A stretch of DNA of 64,000 bases from an uncultured Pelagibacteraceae bacterium (lineage in GTDB: Bacteria; Pseudomonadota; Alphaproteobacteria; Pelagibacterales; Pelagibacteraceae), in the NCBI GenBank assembly GCA_902531175.1, contig CACADE010000003.1, positions 124,001 to 188,000 of the forward strand, written 5' to 3'. Shown here piece after piece: positions 58,845 through 64,000 of this stretch. Position numbers and translations under genes: made by a program. The notes beneath the pieces were generated by a model. That model made no database searches and was not told the DNA's origin. It saw only the letters and a program-made list of their open reading frames with translations. The first letter of the stretch is position 1, and each line of letters starts with the position of its first letter.

Positions 58845-59333
58845 ATGAAAAAATTTGGCTTAGTTTTATTAATTATATTTTTATCAAATGCTGCTTTTGC
58901 AGAAGTCGTTGATTTAGCCTGTACGTTTAAAGATAGAAAGTTTTATGCAGGGCTAGATTTTAAAAATTCTAAATGGTTGAATGAAGGTGGATCAGGAACT
59001 TATATGTATGCTACTAAAGAAATAATTTATACAGTTAAACGTAATAGAAATGAAACTGACATAACTCATTTCCTTTGGTCGCTTTCTAGAATAACTGGTG
59101 TAGGTAAAATTAAAGGTTACAAATTAACTGAGGAAGAATTAGATTTAATTGATCAGAAACAATTAGATGATATTTTTAAAAAAGGGATTGGTGATCTAAA
59201 TAAAAAAAGTTTAGTTCCTGCTAGGAATGAATCTGCTGCAAAAACATTTACTGAGTATTTATTGAATAGATCAGGAGATCCTCTCACAACTCAATTTGAA
59301 TGTGAGAAAGCAGAAACAAAATATAAGTTCTAA
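58845..59333 (+). CDS. Small exported protein with two cysteines, unknown function
   Basis: 162 residues with a signal peptide ending FAEVVDLACTF (cleavage near residue 19, Cys soon after) and a C-terminal QFECEKAE. The Cys pair near the two ends of the mature chain suggests a disulfide-clasped domain. The N-terminal EVVDLACTFKDRKFY resembles EVIEINKCLKNRYSY of the island protease. Starts at the base after the preceding stop. Confidence 0.68.
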   Translation: MKKFGLVLLIIFLSNAAFAEVVDLACTFKDRKFYAGLDFKNSKWLNEGGSGTYMYATKEIIYTVKRNRNETDITHFLWSLSRITGVGKIKGYKLTEEELDLIDQKQLDDIFKKGIGDLNKKSLVPARNESAAKTFTEYLLNRSGDPLTTQFECEKAETKYKF

Positions 59334-59401
59334 TGAACTTTATAGACAAATAGTTTAAGATTTGGTCATAATCTAATCAAATTTAAAGGTTATTGTTAAT
59401 T

Positions 59402-59770
59402 ATGACTAGATTAGTTTTTATCTTTGTATTTATAATTTACCCTACAATTGTTACTGCAGACCAAGGAATAAATTTAACATGTATTAACATGCTTTCGAAT
59501 TTGGGTAAAATATATAAACCAGTTAATTACAGACTTGATTCAATGTCATTTGAATATTTCGATGAAAATCAAAATAAAATTATTAGTATCCCAACAAAAA
59601 ATTTAGAGTTTGGAGATGACTATTTTGTTGTAAAACTTAGATATTTTGATTTAGGGTTTCAAAAAATAATATTTGATGGTGATGATGAGCCCACAATTAC
59701 AATGTCTAAGTATGACTTTATTAATAGTAAATTCATTGACCATTATAAGTGTGATATAAGCAAATCATAA
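59402..59770 (+). CDS. Small exported protein with two cysteines, unknown function
   Basis: 122 residues from ATG 59402; an upstream in-frame TTG at 59393 is less likely because the ATG begins a clean signal peptide (MTRLVFIFVFIIYPTIVTA). The mature protein starts DQGINLTCINM and ends HYKCDISKS, the same one-Cys-at-each-end plan as its neighbour and as the N-terminal domain of the protease. The rest is beta-rich with many Asp, Phe and Tyr residues. Two bases before the next start. Confidence 0.65.
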   Translation: MTRLVFIFVFIIYPTIVTADQGINLTCINMLSNLGKIYKPVNYRLDSMSFEYFDENQNKIISIPTKNLEFGDDYFVVKLRYFDLGFQKIIFDGDDEPTITMSKYDFINSKFIDHYKCDISKS

Positions 59771-59772
59771 TC

Positions 59773-60333
59773 GTGTTTAATATATTTAGAAAAAATGAAT
59801 ATGAAATAATTTCTATAAAAATAAAAAATAAAAATTATAAAATTACAGAGAAATTAAATAAGAAAGAATTCAAAAAATTCATAAAGTTAGGTTCGAAAAA
59901 ACAAAAAGAATATTTAAAAAAATTAATTGAAGGAATATCCGGTACAGATTATTTTGCTCAAGTATTTGGTTATACTTTTGGTTTTGAAGATCTTCCACAA
60001 TTTAACTACATATTATCAGTTAGCGAAGATAATTATAATTTAAGTGTTGCTGGAAAAGATGAATATTTTGGATTTAGATGTGATTACCTATTAAGTGAAA
60101 ATGTTTTTTGTTTAAGTTTAAGAACCAAAGAAGAGAATGAAAAAGAACATGTGGAATTAAAAAACATATTGGGACAAGCAAGTAAACAAGTATTAAATGC
60201 TTATGAAAAAAATACCATGAAATACGAAACCACAAAAAAAGCAAAAAAACTTCATGATGAAATGATTTCGACAGATTATCTAAATGAGTTTAGTTATGAC
60301 AAGATGAAGAAAAACCCAATGAGGGTAATATGA
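59773..60333 (+). CDS. Cytoplasmic protein of unknown function (GTG start)
   Basis: 186 residues beginning GTG (MFNIFRKNEYEIISIKIKNKN). Highly charged, Lys/Glu-rich at both ends with a more ordered middle (YFAQVFGYTFGFEDLPQFNYIL). No motif recognised. GTG is accepted because the frame lacks an ATG until much later and the position is directly after the upstream stop; overlaps the next gene by 4 nt. Confidence 0.6.
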   Translation: MFNIFRKNEYEIISIKIKNKNYKITEKLNKKEFKKFIKLGSKKQKEYLKKLIEGISGTDYFAQVFGYTFGFEDLPQFNYILSVSEDNYNLSVAGKDEYFGFRCDYLLSENVFCLSLRTKEENEKEHVELKNILGQASKQVLNAYEKNTMKYETTKKAKKLHDEMISTDYLNEFSYDKMKKNPMRVI

Positions 60334-60608
60334 AAAAAAAAGATTATTCCAAGAGAGATTATAATAAAAAAATCTATCTTACAGGAGACAAGAAGGATTT
60401 GAGAAAATCCTTCCCCAAATGGACAATGATTGCTTGGGCTTTAATTGATTTTGCAATTGGAGTAGGTTTAATTTGGTATGCCATAAATCATATAGAAAAT
60501 ATTTTAATTTATTATTTATTATTTATTTGTGGGCTGTTCTGTTTTATGATGTGTTACGTTCATTTAAGCTATCTTTGGGGTGGAAATATTTGGCGGTCGA
60601 GTAAATAA
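60330..60608 (+). CDS. Small two-helix membrane protein, unknown function
   Basis: 92 residues: a basic hydrophilic N-terminus (about 33 residues, MKKKDYSKRDYNKKIYL), then two hydrophobic helices (IAWALIDFAIGVGLIWYAI and ILIYYLLFICGLFCFMM). Overlaps the upstream gene by 4 nt and the downstream gene by 1 nt, so these three are translationally coupled. Confidence 0.65.
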   Translation: MKKKDYSKRDYNKKIYLTGDKKDLRKSFPKWTMIAWALIDFAIGVGLIWYAINHIENILIYYLLFICGLFCFMMCYVHLSYLWGGNIWRSSK

Positions 60609-61027
60609 TGGTATTTGGATTATTTGAAAAAAAAGAGGCTAAACTCATTAGAGCAGAAGCTATACGTACGCTTGAACATGCCAATATGCTAAGTGACAAA
60701 GATAGAACGAGAGTAGCAAAAAGTTTATTTACCAAAGTAATAAAATGTATTTCTCAAATTGATGGTGTTCCACAAGGTCCAAAGTTAGATAAAATAATGA
60801 AGAAACAATTAAGTGATGCCACTAAACAAAGACAGAAAAATGTTACACACTTAGAGGAAAGTAATCCAAAATGGATCGAAAGTGCATTGTTAGAAAGTTT
60901 CTTGATGATGAATAGCGGAGTATATGGTTCTAAACTTTCACAAGATAGTATCTTAATAGGAAATTGGTGTAGAGAAAATATGTCTCAAAAAGATTTGGAA
61001 AAGTTTGAAAAAAAACTTAGTAAATAA
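60608..61027 (+). CDS. Cytoplasmic helical protein of unknown function
   Basis: 139 residues, mainly helical and charged (MVFGLFEKKEAKLIRAEAIRTL; ending KDLEKFEKKLSK). The N-terminal F-G-L-F-E-K-K-E pattern recalls N-I-F-R-K-N-E of the protein two genes upstream; this may be chance. No known domain. Last intact gene of the island. Confidence 0.62.
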   Translation: MVFGLFEKKEAKLIRAEAIRTLEHANMLSDKDRTRVAKSLFTKVIKCISQIDGVPQGPKLDKIMKKQLSDATKQRQKNVTHLEESNPKWIESALLESFLMMNSGVYGSKLSQDSILIGNWCRENMSQKDLEKFEKKLSK

Positions 61028-61042
61028 TTTTTTTAATCACTT

Positions 61043-61050
61043 GTACCAAG
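61043..61050 (-). repeat. Inverted copy of the CTTGGTAC repeat
   Basis: GTACCAAG on the plus strand reads CTTGGTAC on the minus strand. It lies 16 bp after the last island gene and is the only copy I saw in this orientation. Confidence 0.8.
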
Positions 61051-61118
61051 ATTTAAAATGAAATAAGATTTTAAAATATGTTGAGAATGCTAGAATTTAT
61101 TAATCACTTATTCATATT

Positions 61119-61138
61119 TCTTGGTACATTCTTGGTAT
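61119..61138 (+). repeat. Right cluster of the CTTGGTAC repeat
   Basis: CTTGGTAC at 61120-61127 and the one-mismatch CTTGGTAT at 61131-61138, again spaced 11 bp. Positions 61119-61137 (TCTTGGTACATTCTTGGTA) are identical to 56654-56672, a 19-bp direct repeat about 4.5 kb away. Confidence 0.9.
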
Positions 61139-61223
61139 GGAAAGAAGAGAGTTACGATTGCCTCTAAAAGTGGATTGTATCAATGGTTCTGTGTGTATGT
61201 TAAAAAGTCAAATACACTCTTAA
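61137..61223 (+). pseudogene. Short open frame ending in a copy of the LpdA C-terminus
   Basis: A 28-codon frame starting inside the right repeat cluster and ending KSQIHS-stop, against KRQIHS-stop of LpdA. It is probably not a functional gene but the right-hand attachment region, where a residual lpdA 3' end is preserved in frame. Confidence 0.45.
61203..61223 (+). repeat. Right copy of the 21-bp direct repeat, candidate attR core
   Basis: Matches the lpdA 3' end (56470-56490) at 19 of 21 bases, including the TAA. Beyond the repeat the sequences differ completely on the outer side (taataatta here against actatagga there), as expected at an element border. The native methyltransferase gene ends 4 bp further on. 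Confidence 0.75.
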
Positions 61224-61226
61224 TAA

Positions 61227-61871
61227 TTATTTTTCTACATTCAATAAAGCAAATCTTTTAAATTTTTCTTCAAGTTTTATTTTATTATTATTTGCAAAGT
61301 CTTTTATTGCTTTTTCAACACTTTCAATTTTTGTAATACCTGCAAAATCATCACAAACAATTCTAGAATTATTTTTCATGTTGTCATAAAGTTTCTGTAA
61401 ATCACTTAAAACTGTATCGTAACTATGGCCTCCATCTAAAAATACGAAATCAATTTCACTTAAAGGAACTTTTTCTAAAGTCACCCTTGTGTCTCCTTCT
61501 ATTAGCTCAATATTTTGCGAAAATTTCTTTAAAAAATTTTGAACAGATATCTTTGAATTTAAATTTTCTTTTTTTATGAAATTATAATAGATAGTTTTAA
61601 GTGGATTCGAAAACTTTTGATTTTCAAGAAATTTAGGTTCGATCTCATCTACACTTGATGTTTTAGTTGATCCAAATAAATCTAATCCGTAATATCTAAA
61701 ATCACTACCAAAATTTGTCTTTAATAATTCACATATATTTCTTGATGTAACACCACAAAAAACACCGATTTCTAATACATTTTTTGGCTTGTATTCCTCA
61801 ACTAAACTCAAAAAATTATCCCCATAAGGTTTTTTTAAACCTGATTTTCTCCAGTAATAATTATATTTCAT
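61227..61871 (-). CDS. Class I SAM-dependent methyltransferase
   Basis: 214 residues. The SAM-binding motif I is VLEIGVFCGVTSRNI (about residues 35-49), and FVFLDGGHSYDTVLSDLQ (about 130-147) is the acidic/His post-motif region typical of the Methyltransf_24 group, which methylates small molecules or sugars. Convergent with the island and divergent from priA, whose start is about 50 bp away. It lies just outside the proposed island border. The substrate is unknown. Confidence 0.8.
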   Translation of the reverse strand: MKYNYYWRKSGLKKPYGDNFLSLVEEYKPKNVLEIGVFCGVTSRNICELLKTNFGSDFRYYGLDLFGSTKTSSVDEIEPKFLENQKFSNPLKTIYYNFIKKENLNSKISVQNFLKKFSQNIELIEGDTRVTLEKVPLSEIDFVFLDGGHSYDTVLSDLQKLYDNMKNNSRIVCDDFAGITKIESVEKAIKDFANNNKIKLEEKFKRFALLNVEK

Positions 61872-61922
61872 TTGATCTATTTATATATTTTTAAGATATA
61901 AAAAAACTAAAATTAAATATTT

Positions 61923-63878
61923 ATGAAATATCCAGTTTTGTTGCCAAATATATTTGATTATCCTTTTACCTATGAAAGTAATATTAAATTAAAAGCAGGA
62001 GATTATGTAAAAGTTCCATTTGGTAAGAAAAATATTATTGGTGTAATTTGGGATTTTTTTGAAGAAAAGAATAATAAGGAATTTAAATTAAAATCTATAA
62101 TTGAAAAAATTCAAATTGAACCACTAAGTAAAAAGACAATGAATTTTCTAAAGTGGTTTTCTAATTACAATCTTGTACCCCTAGGAATGTGTTTAAAACT
62201 ACATTTGATTAATGACGAAAATTTAAAAATAAAAAATGACAGCGATCTATTAAAATATGCTCTATCAAGCAAAAAAGAAAGTTATCAACTTTCTGAAGAG
62301 CAAGATAAGGCTTATAAAGAGTTATCTAAAAATGATAGCAGTTTTAGAGTTCATTTACTGCAAGGTACAACCGGTTCAGGAAAAACAATAGTTTATTTTA
62401 AAGCTATTGAAAAAATTATAAATATAGGATTGCAAGCTCTAATTTTATTACCAGAAATAGGACTAACAAATGAATTTGAAAAAAAATTTAAATCTTATTT
62501 TGGATTTGAAGCTGCAGTTTGGCATTCAAAAGTCAGCCCAAAAAAAAGAAAAATTATATGGAATGGATTATCAGCAGGAAAAATTAAAGTAGTACTTGGA
62601 GCAAGATCATCCTTATTTCTGCCATTCAAAAAATTAGGTTTGATAACTGTAGATGAAGAGCACGATCAATCTTATAAACAAGATGAAGGAATTATCTATA
62701 ATGCTAGAGATATGGCAATATCAAGAGCTAAACACGAAAATATTCCAATAAATTTAGTAACTGCAGTTCCATCAATCGAAACATATGAAAATATTAAAAT
62801 TAAAAAATATAATTACTCAAGATTGCTTAATCGATATAAGGGTGCAAATTTACCTAAACACCATGTTATCGATCTTTATCAAAATCAACTAGCGACCAAA
62901 AGTTCTATATCTCTCAAAACTCTTGAAAAAGTAAAAGAACATTTAAATAAAAAAGATCAAGTTCTCTTTTTCATAAATAGAAGAGGTTTTGCACCCTATG
63001 TTTTATGTAAAAAATGTTTAAATGTTTTTACATGCCCAAGGTGTTCTATAAATTTAGTATTTCACAAAAATAAAAAAATTCTTTTGTGTCATTACTGTGG
63101 ATATAATTCAAAATTAAATAGAGATTGTAAAAAAGGAAATGTTTGTGAGTTTGTATTTAGTGGACCTGGGGTAGAAAAAATTGCAGAGGAAGTTAAAAAC
63201 CTTTTTCCTAATAAAAAAACAATAATTTTTTCTAGCGACACAATGAATAAAGCATCTGGCAAAGATAAATTGAATAAAATTATATCTGGTGAAATAGATA
63301 TTCTTGTAGGCACTCAGTTAATATCAAAAGGATTTCACTTTCCAAAATTGAATTGTATTATTGTATTAGATATTGATTTAACTTCTCAAGGACACGATCT
63401 TAGGAGCACTGAAAAAAATTTACAACTTTACCATCAGTTATCAGGAAGAGCAGGTAGAACCGGCAAACCGGCTAATATTTATTTCCAAACATACAATTTA
63501 AAACCAGAAGTTATAAATCAAATTACAAATGAAGATCCTTTTAAATTTCTAGAAAATGAATTAAATTTAAGAAAGAGGAATAATCTACCACCCTACGAAA
63601 GATTTATCGCTTTAATCTTATCTTCATCAAATGAAAAAAAACTTGATATAGATGCCGTAAAACTTAAAAATATTTTATCAAAATCTATAGATGCAAAAAT
63701 TTTAGGACCAGTAAATGCTCCAATATATAGAATTAATCAAAAATTCAGAAATAGACTATTAATAAGGGCAAAAAAAACATCTAATGTTCAGAAAAAATTG
63801 AAAGATGTATTGAAAGATTTTCAACTCTCCAAAGGAATGAAACTTTCAGTTGATGTTGACCCCATCAGCTTCAATTAG
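61923..63878 (+). CDS. priA: Primosomal protein N' (PriA replication-restart helicase)
   Basis: 3'-5' helicase that reloads the replisome at stalled forks (651 residues, somewhat short for PriA). An N-terminal DNA-binding domain precedes Walker A GTTGSGKT (about residue 147) and the DEEH box TVDEEHDQSYKQDEG; motif III is TAVPSIET where ATPS is usual. The zinc-binding insertion has CKKC, CPRC and CHYC pairs, but the last pair is CKKGNVC, spaced five instead of two. RAGRTGKPANIYFQT is motif VI. Upstream of a probable atpH, as in many Alphaproteobacteria. Confidence 0.95.
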   Translation: MKYPVLLPNIFDYPFTYESNIKLKAGDYVKVPFGKKNIIGVIWDFFEEKNNKEFKLKSIIEKIQIEPLSKKTMNFLKWFSNYNLVPLGMCLKLHLINDENLKIKNDSDLLKYALSSKKESYQLSEEQDKAYKELSKNDSSFRVHLLQGTTGSGKTIVYFKAIEKIINIGLQALILLPEIGLTNEFEKKFKSYFGFEAAVWHSKVSPKKRKIIWNGLSAGKIKVVLGARSSLFLPFKKLGLITVDEEHDQSYKQDEGIIYNARDMAISRAKHENIPINLVTAVPSIETYENIKIKKYNYSRLLNRYKGANLPKHHVIDLYQNQLATKSSISLKTLEKVKEHLNKKDQVLFFINRRGFAPYVLCKKCLNVFTCPRCSINLVFHKNKKILLCHYCGYNSKLNRDCKKGNVCEFVFSGPGVEKIAEEVKNLFPNKKTIIFSSDTMNKASGKDKLNKIISGEIDILVGTQLISKGFHFPKLNCIIVLDIDLTSQGHDLRSTEKNLQLYHQLSGRAGRTGKPANIYFQTYNLKPEVINQITNEDPFKFLENELNLRKRNNLPPYERFIALILSSSNEKKLDIDAVKLKNILSKSIDAKILGPVNAPIYRINQKFRNRLLIRAKKTSNVQKKLKDVLKDFQLSKGMKLSVDVDPISFN

Positions 63879-63980
63879 CCCATTAAATCTTACCATTTTT
63901 CACAATCTGAGCCTTGAAGACTGATAATTCGTATGTTATCTAAGCGAAATTTTAAACATCTTCACAATTGAGAGTATAAA

Positions 63981-64000
63981 TTGAGCGAAAATAAAATATC
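63981..64000 (+). CDS. atpH: Possible start of the ATP synthase delta subunit gene (cut by window end)
   Basis: TTG at 63981 opens a frame MSENKI... with GAGAG 6 bases upstream. Only six codons are visible. The assignment rests on the conserved priA-atpHAGDC order of Alphaproteobacteria, not on sequence. The 102 bp between priA and this point hold no feature I can identify. Confidence 0.35.

Larger units (their letters stand above)
56491..61223. mobile_element. Accessory island at the lpdA 3' end: candidate non-autonomous or decayed integrative element
   Basis: About 4.7 kb bounded by the lpdA end and its 21-bp copy. It holds a secreted protease, seven small proteins of unknown function, and no integrase, transposase, replication or phage structural gene that I recognise. 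CTTGGTAC repeats cluster near both ends (56621-56673; 61043-61050; 61120-61138). The content contrasts with the housekeeping genes on either side. The element call is an inference from these border features. Confidence 0.65.

Overview
The window looks like one contiguous stretch of a SAR11 (Pelagibacterales, 'Candidatus Pelagibacter'-like) chromosome. The evidence is very AT-rich DNA, gaps usually under 100 bp, many 1-17 nt gene overlaps, a DMSP demethylation cluster (dmdC-dmdB-dmdA), a TCA-cycle super-operon, and alphaproteobacterial gene neighbourhoods (ffh-rpsP-trmD-rplS-leuCDB; priA probably followed by atpH). The taxon is inferred from gene content and has not been checked by a search. 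LAYOUT: 1-2250 holds the end of a cytochrome c maturation operon (ccmF 3' part, ccmG, ccmH), followed by a PagL-like outer-membrane lipid A deacylase. 2837-9941 is a 2-hydroxy-acid/2-oxo-acid metabolism block: two tandem FMN-dependent hydroxy-acid oxidases, an aminotransferase, a GlcD/D-lactate-dehydrogenase-type flavoprotein, a D-2-hydroxyacid dehydrogenase and a zinc alcohol dehydrogenase. 9966-16733 is a CUT1-type ABC importer (binding protein, terminator, two permeases, two non-identical ATPases) plus an amidase. 16860-21735 is a TakP-like TRAP transporter whose large subunit carries a long soluble C-terminal extension. 21732-25848 (minus strand) has a ketopantoate-reductase-family enzyme, an oxalyl-CoA-synthetase-like ligase and gamma-glutamyltransferase. 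25879-29390 has two exporter-type membrane proteins, an alpha/beta hydrolase and a small exported protein. 29383-34381 covers protein targeting and ribosome genes: ftsY and dapF on the minus strand, a strongly structured RNA leader, then ffh, rpsP, trmD and rplS. 34391-37502 is leuCDB. 37535-42098 is dmdCBA. 42113-56490 is asd, sdhCDAB, mmsA, mdh, sucCDAB and lpdA. 56491-61223 is an accessory island. 61227-63878 is a methyltransferase and priA, and the window probably ends at the start of atpH. MOST INTERESTING SIGNALS: (1) The accessory island lies between the 3' end of lpdA and a 21-bp copy of that 3' end (19/21 identical, same frame and same stop codon). Helically phased CTTGGTAC repeats sit near both ends. 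If the ends were joined in a circle, these repeats would flank the core as tyrosine-recombinase arm-type sites do, yet no recombinase gene is present. This suggests a non-autonomous or decayed integrative element. It carries a secreted trypsin-like protease and seven small proteins of unknown function. (2) A GC-rich leader RNA directly upstream of ffh can form hairpins with GAAA and TTCG loops, plus either a closing stem or a pseudoknot that ends a few bases before the start codon. (3) The two ATPases of the ABC importer have complementary defects (H-loop His lost in one, signature motif lost in the other), predicting one active and one degenerate ATP site. There are no rRNA genes, tRNA genes, CRISPR arrays, transposases or integrases that I can see, and no gene-free stretch exceeds 300 bases.
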